DNA of 63,143 nucleotides from positions 1 through 63,143 of the forward strand of contig JBLHVV010000003.1 of NCBI GenBank assembly GCA_047628755.1. Reading direction: 5' to 3'. This document shows positions 9,520 through 17,242 of this stretch, piece after piece; within the stretch, counting starts at the first letter, position 1; every line of letters begins with the position of its first letter. The notes below the pieces were generated by a model, which made no database searches, was not told where the DNA came from, and saw only the letters and a program-made list of their open reading frames with translations. The position numbers were made by a program, and so were the translations under genes. The DNA is from Bermanella sp047628755 (GTDB lineage Bacteria > Pseudomonadota > Gammaproteobacteria > Pseudomonadales > Oceanobacteraceae).

Positions 9520-10129
9520 TAAACTGTATCCGACAAAAAGAGAACAGTTTGACAGGCCTGACGGGGGGTTGCCAGTCCACTGATCAATTTAATGAATAAT
9601 CGGTGATTAATAGGCAGTATTTGGGCTTGTGATTTTTTGGCATACCCCAATTCTTAACCTCAATCAAATCCAAAGGACCAAGCAACTACAAGTAAATTCA
9701 TCCGTTGCATAAGCACTCGCAATATTAACAAGAGATAATAATCGTTGTGTTCATAAAGCCTATTTATATAGCTGGGATATTGTGACAAAGCAAAACTACG
9801 AGCACCGACCCACATGGGTTAAAGAAGTGCTTTTAACACGGTAAGTTCACGTGATTTGTCAATTACTTGGTGAGAGCTGATTGAGTTTTATTTGGTTAGC
9901 TGCGTTTGCGTGCTCTAGAACTCAAGAGTAGCGTCTCTTAACATTTAATAATTATAACACTCAAACATTACGTATTATAATACGGTAAAAAAACAGTTGT
10001 TTCATATCACTAATGCTTTTATTTCGAATAAACTTTTAAATGGTTTTAAAATAATATATTAATCTTAGTATAACTGGCGATAAAAAAGTGCCTAAAGTAA
10101 GTGCAAGCTGCTGCTTTTAAGATTGTGCT
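9520..10129. other. Gene-poor gap between the bax-like gene and the MBL hydrolase
   Basis: 610 bp, AT-rich, with no open frame of gene quality. It must hold the promoter of the bax-like gene (near 9520-9600) and the 3' end of the minus-strand operon above 10130. A perfect 14-bp palindrome CGTATTATAATACG lies at 9971-9984. No canonical terminator was identified. Confidence 0.5.
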
Positions 10130-10894
10130 TTAACTTCGTGCTTGCAAATACTGTTTCACTAATTCTTTCAGTCTGTCACGACCAAAGCTTGGGTCATGTC
10201 CACCGTGGACTATATTAACTGGCAGCTTTTCTAAGCGGTTTAGCGAAGCAGCGTAATGCTTGATATTGGCTCCTTCAATGTTATCTAGCAATGGGCCATC
10301 GTAGATTGTATCGCCAGAAAACAGCGTGCCTGTTTTTGAGTTCCATAAGGCAATGCCCCCGGGTGAATGACCCGGTAGATGCATGACCTCAAAAGCTATG
10401 TCTCCAAGGTCAATGGTATCGCCTTCGTCTATTAAACGGGTCGGCTGACAAGCCGTGTTACGAAATCCCATGAGGTCAAAGTTTTCATGGGGATACGCGT
10501 CTATTAGTACATCTGGCACATTGTAACCTTGCTGTTCAATGCTTGTGCGCATGCCTGTTGGCCAATGGCAACTGCACAATATGGGAAAGTCATCTGGCTT
10601 AATCAGCATTTCAGATTCTAACGGGTGAACCAGTCGTTGATCAAATTCATGAAGGCTTCCTATATGATCAAAGTGCGTATGGGTTGCCACCGCAATAACG
10701 GGCTTATCAATGATCTGTGTCATGGCTTTTTTTAAGCTGCTAACGCCCATGCCCGAATCAATTAATAAGTCGGCGTCGCGCCCTTTTACGTGCCAGATAT
10801 TGCATTGCCCAAGAGCCGTTACATGGGGTTCTTTAAACAACGAAATACGGTCATCTATTTTTTGATAATCAAACCATTGATCAGCAATTTTCAT
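10130..10894 (-). CDS. MBL-fold metallo-hydrolase (last gene of the guanidine-I operon)
   Basis: 254-residue metallo-beta-lactamase fold. Metal ligands are visible as HTHFDH (HxHxDH), the His of HLPGHSPGG, the Asp of LFSGDTIYDG and the His of VHGGHDPSFGR, so a two-metal hydrolase of glyoxalase-II-like type is expected. CSCHWPTG gives an unusual Cys-rich loop. It follows the alpha/beta hydrolase by 59 bp on the same strand with no terminator between, so it probably belongs to the transcript that starts at the riboswitch at 14.9 kb. Substrate unknown; thioester or lactone hydrolysis is possible. Confidence 0.85.
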   Translation of the reverse strand: MKIADQWFDYQKIDDRISLFKEPHVTALGQCNIWHVKGRDADLLIDSGMGVSSLKKAMTQIIDKPVIAVATHTHFDHIGSLHEFDQRLVHPLESEMLIKPDDFPILCSCHWPTGMRTSIEQQGYNVPDVLIDAYPHENFDLMGFRNTACQPTRLIDEGDTIDLGDIAFEVMHLPGHSPGGIALWNSKTGTLFSGDTIYDGPLLDNIEGANIKHYAASLNRLEKLPVNIVHGGHDPSFGRDRLKELVKQYLQARS

Positions 10895-10953
10895 CTTAAT
10901 TCCCAGTATTTAATAACGGCCTTAGATTTTTAATAAATGCTTTAATAAATATT

Positions 10954-11847
10954 TTAAAGTTTTGACTCACTGCTGCTTAAAAAATCTATAATAGTATGGG
11001 TAAATTCTTCTGGTGCATCTTGTGGAACCCAATGTGATGCATTTTTTATTGGATAAAAAGTCGCACCAGGTATTTCTGATGCTAATCTTTGCCCGTCTTC
11101 GGTTTTCTGCCAAGGATCATTCACACCCCATATAATTAGGGTTGGCGCTGAGATACTGGAGTGGCGATCCACTAAAGCCATGGTTTGGTTGGGATTTAAT
11201 GCAGAGGCATTGCGCAGTAAGCTAAGCTTTCCTTCTTCGCTGGCCCAGGGTGCAATAATGCCTTGTATGAATTCGGGGGTAAGCTGCTCTGTATTAGATA
11301 GGCCATCTGATAGGCATTCTTCTAAGGTCTGAATGAGCTCTTCTAAAGGGCGATGATTCCAGCGTAATGGGTGCCCAAAATCAAGCATGTCGTCGTCGAA
11401 TCGGTCATAACAAACGCTATTGCAAATGACTAACCGATTCACATAGTCAGGGGATTCTATGGCCAGAATCAGTGCCACTGCACCGCCGGTATCATGACCC
11501 ACCATGTGCACATTGTTTATGTTTAATGCATCAAGCAGGGCTTTAATCATGCGCGCTTGATCTTGAAAAGAACGGTCAAAGCGATCTCTGCGATCAGACC
11601 AACCATGGCCCAAAAAGTCAGGGGCGATCACCCGATATCCTGCATTCACAAACTTAGGTATTGCTTGGTGATACAGAAACCCCCAGGTGGGGATGCCATG
11701 CATTAATAAAACAGTGCCCTGCTTAGCCTCGCCCATGTCAATGTAACGTATGTCCACGTTTATATGGGCGGCGGTGCCCGCAGGCAGTACTAACGATTTT
11801 TGTGCGGCTTTAAATTTAGATCCGTCAGATAACATATGATTTCCCAT
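10954..11847 (-). CDS. Alpha/beta hydrolase, haloalkane dehalogenase/epoxide hydrolase-like
   Basis: The oxyanion motif HGIPTWGFLYHQ and the nucleophile elbow VGHDTGGAVA carry Asp rather than Ser, as in haloalkane dehalogenases, fluoroacetate dehalogenases and epoxide hydrolases. The catalytic His is in ASHWVPQDAPEEF. The frame opens at 11883 inside the ABC ATPase gene. ATGs at 11847 and 11835 are more credible starts, the latter with GGGA upstream. Position in a guanidine-riboswitch operon suggests a role in processing the imported compound or its product, but that is inference. Confidence 0.82.
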   Translation of the reverse strand: MGNHMLSDGSKFKAAQKSLVLPAGTAAHINVDIRYIDMGEAKQGTVLLMHGIPTWGFLYHQAIPKFVNAGYRVIAPDFLGHGWSDRRDRFDRSFQDQARMIKALLDALNINNVHMVGHDTGGAVALILAIESPDYVNRLVICNSVCYDRFDDDMLDFGHPLRWNHRPLEELIQTLEECLSDGLSNTEQLTPEFIQGIIAPWASEEGKLSLLRNASALNPNQTMALVDRHSSISAPTLIIWGVNDPWQKTEDGQRLASEIPGATFYPIKNASHWVPQDAPEEFTHTIIDFLSSSESKL

Positions 11848-11854
11848 ATTAAGA

Positions 11855-12766
11855 TCAGGCTTCGATGTCTTCAACATCATCACCCACGCGGGTCATTCGA
11901 ATCATATGAAGATTGTCATCTTCGTTTTCTTCGGTTGGCGGATGAATCAGTTGTTCTAAGCGTTTTTTGGTGGCAAGAAATTCTGAGGATAAAAATTGCT
12001 CAGGACTGCGGGGCCTAGGCACCGGCACTTCTATCAGCTCTTGCACTTCTCCCGGGTGGGCTTTAAGCACCAAAATTCTGTCCGCAAGATAAATGGCTTC
12101 ATCAAGATCATGAGTGATGAACAACACGGTAATGTCGATGTTTTTCCAGATATCAATTAGGTTGGTTTGCATTTTAAAACGGGTTTGGGCATCTAGCGCT
12201 CCAAAGGGTTCATCCATCAGTAATATACGCGGCTGATTAGCCAGTGCTCTTGCAATGGCAACACGTTGCTTCATGCCGCCTGACAACTGATGAGGATATG
12301 AGTCGGCAAACTTACTTAAGCCAACTAAGTCTACCCATTGCATGGCTTCACTTTCTGCATTGGCGTTTGATTTTCCTTCCATTTGCAAACCAAACATGAC
12401 ATTTTTTTTAATCGTTAGCCATGGAAATAACGTATAGCCTTGAAACACCATACCTCTGTCTGGGCCCGGTTGTGACTTGGGTTCACCATCCAATAATACC
12501 TGGCCTTTGCTTGGGCTTTCTAGTCCTGCCAGTATGCGAATAAGCGTTGACTTACCACAACCAGACGGTCCAATCACACAGACAAATTCTCTGCGATGGA
12601 CTTTGAAATTTATATTTTTTAATGCGCTAACGTCCCCTTGAGGAGATTCGAAGGTTTTGTCTAAATCTTTAACCTCGAGGATCACGTCACGCTCTTTTAA
12701 TTTTTTAAATCGCGCTGCCACATGTTCTTCTTGTTGAAGATAACTGGGCAATTCTAAAGGATTCAT
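11855..12766 (-). CDS. ABC transporter ATP-binding protein (nitrate/sulfonate/taurine type)
   Basis: ATPase of the SsuB/TauB/NrtD class: Walker A GPSGCGKST, signature LSGGMKQRVAIARALA, Walker B ILLMDEPFGALD, and the switch His in LFITHDLDEA. About 50 extra residues at the C-terminus end in an acidic tail (ENEDDNLHMIRMTRVGDDVEDIEA region). It follows the permease by 3 bp. In other bacteria this ABC subclass is repeatedly found behind guanidine-I riboswitches, so guanidine or a guanidino compound is the likeliest cargo. Confidence 0.92.
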   Translation of the reverse strand: MNPLELPSYLQQEEHVAARFKKLKERDVILEVKDLDKTFESPQGDVSALKNINFKVHRREFVCVIGPSGCGKSTLIRILAGLESPSKGQVLLDGEPKSQPGPDRGMVFQGYTLFPWLTIKKNVMFGLQMEGKSNANAESEAMQWVDLVGLSKFADSYPHQLSGGMKQRVAIARALANQPRILLMDEPFGALDAQTRFKMQTNLIDIWKNIDITVLFITHDLDEAIYLADRILVLKAHPGEVQELIEVPVPRPRSPEQFLSSEFLATKKRLEQLIHPPTEENEDDNLHMIRMTRVGDDVEDIEA

Positions 12767-12769
12767 TAT

Positions 12770-13759
12770 TTAGACCTTATCCTGTGAGCGTTCCCAAGGA
12801 AATGCGCGCTTTCCTAGTTTGGCCAGAACCAAGTCTGTTACCAGACCAATAATACCGATCATAATGATCGCGGCAAACACATTGTCGAAATTTTTATATC
12901 TGGCTTGTTGAGTAATAAACCAGGTGATACCTGAGCTTGTGCCGATGAGTTCCGCCACAATTAAATAGGTCCATGCCCAGCCAAGTAAAATACGTAGGTC
13001 ACGAAACAGGTCCGGTAGAATACCGGGCAACACGACTTTAAAAAGTATTTGCATTTTACTGGCCCCAAGCGTTAACGCCGCTTCGAGCAAAGAAATGTCT
13101 AGCTTACGGGTGGTGTTTGCCACTATTAGCACTTGCTGAAAAAAGGTACCTAAAAAGATGATGGCAATTTTTGGACCGTCATGAATTCCTAGAATAGCCA
13201 CCGCTAAAGCACCAAAAGCCGGTGCGGGTAAATATCTAAAAAATTCAACAAAAGGTTCTTGAACTTTTGACACGGCAGCAAACGTACCGCAAAGAATTCC
13301 CAACGGTACACCAATTATAGAAGAGAGAAAAAATCCCCAAAAGATGACTGTGATACTGTGCCACAAACTTTCATGCAGCCATTGCTCACTGCGCCGTTTA
13401 GGCTCGGTGGTAAAGGCGGTATAAAATGCTGTGGCAACTTCATGAGGAGCGGGTAAATAAACTGGGTTGGTTCTGAAACCTTGGGGTGCAAGAGTATCCG
13501 CTAACACCGTTTTATTAACTTCAGCAGCAAAAACAGCGCGGTCAATCAACATCCCTTCTTGAAACCATGTGACACCACCAGGGTCAGTCACTTCTACCTT
13601 GGGGTGCCAAACAAAAGGCACATAACTGAACATGGACCAAATCATCAAAGGCAGTAGAAAAGACAAAAGTGTTAACCACCGAGTGCGGATCGGTGACAAC
13701 GCTTTTCTAACTGCAAACCATTGGGGCTTTTCTTTCATTACTACGGCCTTTGAGGTCAT
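12770..13759 (-). CDS. ABC transporter permease (SsuC/TauC type) with periplasmic insertion
   Basis: 329 residues. A first membrane helix (about 29-48, LTLLSFLLPLMIWSMFSYVPF) is followed by an unusually long soluble segment (about 50-130, WHPKVEVTDPGG...PAPHEVATAF) before the BPD_transp_1 core of five helices. The EAA-loop equivalent LEAALTLGASKMQILFKVVLPGILPDL is present. The long segment after helix 1 is not typical of taurine permeases. It is 6 bp downstream of the binding-protein gene. Confidence 0.9.
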   Translation of the reverse strand: MTSKAVVMKEKPQWFAVRKALSPIRTRWLTLLSFLLPLMIWSMFSYVPFVWHPKVEVTDPGGVTWFQEGMLIDRAVFAAEVNKTVLADTLAPQGFRTNPVYLPAPHEVATAFYTAFTTEPKRRSEQWLHESLWHSITVIFWGFFLSSIIGVPLGILCGTFAAVSKVQEPFVEFFRYLPAPAFGALAVAILGIHDGPKIAIIFLGTFFQQVLIVANTTRKLDISLLEAALTLGASKMQILFKVVLPGILPDLFRDLRILLGWAWTYLIVAELIGTSSGITWFITQQARYKNFDNVFAAIIMIGIIGLVTDLVLAKLGKRAFPWERSQDKV

Positions 13760-13765
13760 TGGTTT

Positions 13766-14749
13766 TTATAGGCCCATTGTAATTGACGGGTCTATATAGC
13801 TTTCAACATCTTGAGACTCTGTATAAACCTCATATTTAAGATTGAACTCGTCGGATATTTTAGAAGAGCCGTAAATTGAAGAAAGACCATCTGTCTTTTT
13901 AAATGCTTCTTTAGCTTCAGCTAACGTTAAGATTTTAGTACCGTCTAGGAATGGCGCATAAGCTTCAGGAGTAAGGCCCACTCGAGCCGCCATAATGCTT
14001 AGGGCTTCAGGTTGCGTTTTAGGGTCTTTAATAAAGTCGACTACGCGATACCAAACCTTAACTACTTTTTCCCAATCGGCTCTGCGAGTCGCATAAGAGG
14101 TTGGTGATGCAACATACATATCATAGATTAAGCCGGGAGCATTTTTAGAAGTAGCAATGGCTTTTGAACCAGGAACAGCGGTAATAGCCTGACCAGAACT
14201 TGGCTGCCATGCAACAATCGCATCAACATCCCCTGAAGCCAATACTTGTGGGGTTTCGTTGGTAGGTACGTTTACCAATTCAACATCACTTTCTGACAAA
14301 CCTACTTTTTCAAGCGCGTCCAACAGCAGTAAGTGACCAACAAAGCCCACTTCAACTCCTATTTTTTTGCCTTTTAGGTCTTTTACAGAATCAATGCCTG
14401 GCTTTGCGACGATCATGTCATTACCGTTACTGAAGTCAGCCACCATGAACATAATACTTTTTGCTCCAGTAGAGCCAATCACCAAGGCATCGCCATTTGT
14501 CATGCCAACAGCATCGAGTTGCCCAGCTGCAAACGCATCCAAAGAAGCCACATAGTCAAACCATTCAAATTCAACTTCAACACCGGCTTCTTTAAACCAA
14601 TCTTTTTCAATGGCCACTTCCCAAGCCACCCAGCCTGGCCAGTCTGAATAGCCTATTTTTAAAGGTTCGGCTGCATGAGAAACAAAACTCATCAAGCTCA
14701 CTGTCGCAATGAACATGCATTTTTTGATAATATTTTTGAAGTGTTTCAT
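13766..14749 (-). CDS. ABC transporter substrate-binding protein (NMT1/THI5-like)
   Basis: Periplasmic binding protein: a Sec signal peptide ending SFVSHA-AEP, then the NMT1-like fold starting LKIGYSDWPGWVAWEVAIEKDWF, with DAFAAGQLDAVGMTNGDAL and VDAIVAWQPSSGQAI. It belongs to the nitrate/sulfonate/bicarbonate binding group. First gene of the operon, with AGAGGT 6 nt upstream of the ATG. This Shine-Dalgarno site can pair with a segment of the upstream guanidine-I aptamer (14840-14850), so translation is probably under riboswitch control. Ligand not shown by sequence alone. Confidence 0.92.
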   Translation of the reverse strand: MKHFKNIIKKCMFIATVSLMSFVSHAAEPLKIGYSDWPGWVAWEVAIEKDWFKEAGVEVEFEWFDYVASLDAFAAGQLDAVGMTNGDALVIGSTGAKSIMFMVADFSNGNDMIVAKPGIDSVKDLKGKKIGVEVGFVGHLLLLDALEKVGLSESDVELVNVPTNETPQVLASGDVDAIVAWQPSSGQAITAVPGSKAIATSKNAPGLIYDMYVASPTSYATRRADWEKVVKVWYRVVDFIKDPKTQPEALSIMAARVGLTPEAYAPFLDGTKILTLAEAKEAFKKTDGLSSIYGSSKISDEFNLKYEVYTESQDVESYIDPSITMGL

Positions 14750-14800
14750 AGACTACCTCTAAGCATTTTAAGTTACACAAGAGCAATCAATCGGTTTAGC

Positions 14801-14920
14801 GATGAGTCTCCCGGGCTTTTATCCCGCCGTGTAACCTTTGCTTAAAAGGTCGATCACTCTCGGTCCAGTATTCACTTCATAAAACATTATTTTATGAAGC
14901 CGGAACCCTAGTGATGCTAT
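14801..14920 (-). promoter_or_regulatory. Guanidine-I (ykkC) riboswitch
   Basis: Read on the minus strand, the three conserved blocks of the guanidine-I aptamer appear in order: CTAGGGTTCCG (14911-14901), ACTGGACCGAGAG (14869-14857) and ACACGGCGGGATAAAAGCC followed by CGGGAGA (14832-14807). The variable stem ATTCACTTCATAAAA/TTTTATGAAG lies between the first two, and an ACCTTT/AAAGGT hairpin lies between the second and third. It is followed by the binding-protein gene. This combination of blocks is diagnostic of the ykkC fold. The class-I rather than ppGpp/PRPP subtype is inferred from the blocks and the ABC-transporter context. Confidence 0.93.
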
Positions 14921-15133
14921 TGATGTTCAAATTGTTCGGTTGATCGCTCAGCCGTTGATTGCTCTTAACTGCGTTTTATTTTAACGAAGTGTTTTCTTCA
15001 ATATGGTACTTTCAATATCTGTGCCAGCTATAAATATATATAAAAGCGCCCTATGTTCACTGTATACGATCAATCAATCTGTTTAAAAGACTCATTGTCG
15101 CACTAAAAAGGTGCCCACCCATTCACTCCAGTG
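14921..15133. other. Promoter region of the guanidine-I operon and 3' end of the oxygenase operon
   Basis: Contains the 5' arm (14955-14966) of a 12-bp helix that can close around the whole aptamer by pairing with 14779-14790. The promoter for the minus-strand ABC operon must lie here. No canonical terminator for the gene ending at 15134 was found, so read-through into the riboswitch is possible. Confidence 0.5.
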
Positions 15134-16081
15134 CTAGGTTAGCGCATTTAAATAACGGCTTAGAGTTTTTTCCTCACCTTCGAACCAAGTCTTTGCATCG
15201 GGATGAAATGGCGTAGTCGCTGAGAATTTAAATTCGGGCTCGAGAGTATCGATGGTAAATCGACGTTTTATTTGCTGATCATCTCTGGAAAATAGTTGAA
15301 TCACATCATTAGTAACGGGATCAAATTCAAATCCTTCTAATGTAAAAAGCGACTCGCCAAGCCTTGATGATCGGGTCGAAAAAAGTATGTCGAACCCGGA
15401 ATCAAGACTCCCTTGTGCAACCGAGGTTTCAAAATCAAAGGCTGCTTTTAAATAGTTGATATTAGTACTGTTCTGTTTCACCTTATCTCGTAATTGCATG
15501 TCCTCATCTTCTAAACCCATTTCCGTTGGACGCCCTAAAACTAAACCAGCCCAATTGCCATTAATAATTAGCGCACCTCCTCGATGACATAGCTCTCCAG
15601 TTGTTAGATTTATTTCATCTATTAATTCCAAACTGAGCAAAGGTCCAAGGGATTTAGATTGGATACGCCAGTCTTCTATGTAAGTCTGATGCGGAGAAGA
15701 CTCCATCATACAGTCGCCTACCCGAGAAAGAATCGCCGGTTCTGGCCATCGATTATGCAATTGAAATGAAGTACCACCCGACCAACTTAACTGCTCATTG
15801 TGCCAACTACAATCGGCTGACCAGCCTTCATAGTTCGCCAGTTGGTAAAGTTCATTTTGGTTGCATTGCTGCCAAGATTTTTTAGTTACCTGATCAACTT
15901 CTTCAGGTAGGCGCAAATCAATCGTTAAATTTCGACCCTGTAACCAGAACACATGTGTTTGGGTATCTGTCTGGCCATTTGCAAACGAAATACTCCTTCG
16001 TTTGAAACAGCCTATCATCCAATCAGGGACCGTGTTTGTAGATTGCTGAGCATGGTGTTTAATTAATTTTTTAATATGCAT
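15134..16081 (-). CDS. Unrecognised Trp-rich soluble protein, partner of the 2OG oxygenase
   Basis: 315 residues, no signal peptide or membrane helix. Alternating hydrophobic/polar strands, many Trp residues (WMIGCF, WSADCSW, NRWPEP, EDWRIQ, NGNWAG) and frequent turn residues suggest a beta-rich, possibly lipocalin-like barrel. There is a weak resemblance in layout to Hri1-type double-barrel proteins, which I cannot confirm. Its start codon is 1 bp after the oxygenase stop codon, so the two are translationally coupled and probably functionally linked, under the same guanidine-II riboswitch. Function unknown. Confidence 0.75.
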   Translation of the reverse strand: MHIKKLIKHHAQQSTNTVPDWMIGCFKRRSISFANGQTDTQTHVFWLQGRNLTIDLRLPEEVDQVTKKSWQQCNQNELYQLANYEGWSADCSWHNEQLSWSGGTSFQLHNRWPEPAILSRVGDCMMESSPHQTYIEDWRIQSKSLGPLLSLELIDEINLTTGELCHRGGALIINGNWAGLVLGRPTEMGLEDEDMQLRDKVKQNSTNINYLKAAFDFETSVAQGSLDSGFDILFSTRSSRLGESLFTLEGFEFDPVTNDVIQLFSRDDQQIKRRFTIDTLEPEFKFSATTPFHPDAKTWFEGEEKTLSRYLNALT

Positions 16082-16082
16082 C

Positions 16083-17141
16083 TCAACCTTCCTTCACTGC
16101 AGACTGACCAAAAGATAATAACGAATGTGAATTTTCAGGTAATGTGACTTCACCACGTGAAGCACGTTTTTTTAGATAACTAAAAGTTTGCATTGTTTGG
16201 GCAAGTAAATGATCACCACAAATGACAGCTTTGTATAAGGGTTTTTCATCTTTTTTAAGAAGTGATGCTATAGGCGCCACAGTGGTGTCATAATCTAGGC
16301 TTGAGAAAAATGGAAATGCGTAACGCTCTTCTTTCACTTGCCTGACCCGATGAGAGGTTGCAATGTATTGACCATTAGAAACCACCTCCATCATGTCACC
16401 AATATTAATCACGAAGCAATCATCTAGCAGTGGCACGTTGATCCATTCGTCAGCACCGTTAAGTACCTGTAAACCGGGAGAAGTTGGTAATAGTACGGTG
16501 AAAAACTCGTAATCTGTATGGGCCCCAATACCTGAATCTGTTTCCTTGGCGTCGAGATTATCAAAATAATGTATTAAGCGAAGCTGACTGGGTGGCTGGG
16601 ATAAATGTTTAGTAAAAGTGTCCTCAGGTAGATTTAACGCCAATGCAAAACCTTTGAATAGTATTCTGCTTAATTCTAACATCGCGTCATAATAGGCCTT
16701 TACATCGGCTTTAAAACCTTCAAGTAAAGGCCAATTTGTTTTTGCCTGCAGTTCAAATCGAGTCATTAAGCTGGGCGAGTCGGGGCCTATATCGTATGCT
16801 TCTTTTAAGTCAGGGACTTTTTCTATGGGCTCTGCACTGTAAAACTGCTCTTCTCCTCTAGGCACATAGCCTGTGTGATTTTTAGATAACCCGATATAAT
16901 CGCACATCTTAGTTTTTTCATCTTGTGCAAAGTATGCTTTAACTTTCTGTTTTAAATTTTGAATCAATTCAGGGTCAATTTTATGACCCTTCAAATATAA
17001 AAAACCCGCATCGCGAACAGCTTTATCTAAATTATTTGCCGATAAAGCTCGGTCCACTGGGTTGTCAGAAAACAATAAAGAAATATCAACAATAGGAAGC
17101 TCAGTAAAAGCTTTGTGTTTGTTTCCCAGAAGTGATTCCAT
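16083..17141 (-). CDS. 2-oxoglutarate/Fe(II)-dependent oxygenase (isopenicillin-N-synthase-like)
   Basis: 352 residues. The N-terminal DIOX_N region starts LPIVDISLLF and continues DAGFLYLKGH. The catalytic jelly roll carries the iron triad His208-x-Asp210 (GIGAHTDYEFF) and His264 (ATSHRVR). The 2OG-binding Arg273 is in RYAFPFF; the usual RxS serine is Ala here. GLQVLNG..W..VP and VINIGDMMEVVSNG are typical of the family. A guanidine-II riboswitch lies directly upstream. Related plant homoarginine-6-hydroxylases and the bacterial ethylene-forming enzyme release guanidine from arginine-like substrates. This protein may act on a guanidino compound such as methylguanidine or arginine, but the substrate is inferred only from its control. 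Confidence 0.92.
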   Translation of the reverse strand: MESLLGNKHKAFTELPIVDISLLFSDNPVDRALSANNLDKAVRDAGFLYLKGHKIDPELIQNLKQKVKAYFAQDEKTKMCDYIGLSKNHTGYVPRGEEQFYSAEPIEKVPDLKEAYDIGPDSPSLMTRFELQAKTNWPLLEGFKADVKAYYDAMLELSRILFKGFALALNLPEDTFTKHLSQPPSQLRLIHYFDNLDAKETDSGIGAHTDYEFFTVLLPTSPGLQVLNGADEWINVPLLDDCFVINIGDMMEVVSNGQYIATSHRVRQVKEERYAFPFFSSLDYDTTVAPIASLLKKDEKPLYKAVICGDHLLAQTMQTFSYLKKRASRGEVTLPENSHSLLSFGQSAVKEG

Positions 17142-17171
17142 GTGTAAAATCCCATTTTTAATTACAGAGAG

Positions 17172-17242
17172 AACACTGGTCGTCCAGACTAGGTCAGCCT
17201 AATAATGACTTAAACATTAAAAGCTGTTCGGGTCGTCCCGAA
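17172..17242 (-). promoter_or_regulatory. Guanidine-II (mini-ykkC) riboswitch
   Basis: On the minus strand two hairpins carry the defining ACGR loops: TTCGGG-ACGA-CCCGAA (17242-17227) and CTGG-ACGA-CCAG (17087-equivalent positions 17187-17176 read in transcript order). They are separated by 39 nt, within the known range, and the second ends about 35 nt before the oxygenase ATG. An extra 7-bp helix, AGGTCAG (17259-17253) with CTGACCT (17197-17191), can enclose the first hairpin. The kissing ACGA loops bind two guanidinium ions in characterised examples. Confidence 0.9.

Noticed and set aside
9971..9984. 14-bp AT-rich palindrome CGTATTATAATACG as an operator
   Set aside because: It is far from either neighbouring start and composition alone could explain it; no regulator can be assigned.
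14801..14920. Aptamer considered as a thiamine (TPP) riboswitch because the binding protein is NMT1/THI5-like
   Set aside because: No TPP (thi-box) CTGAGA or ACCTGA elements; the ykkC blocks are all present instead.
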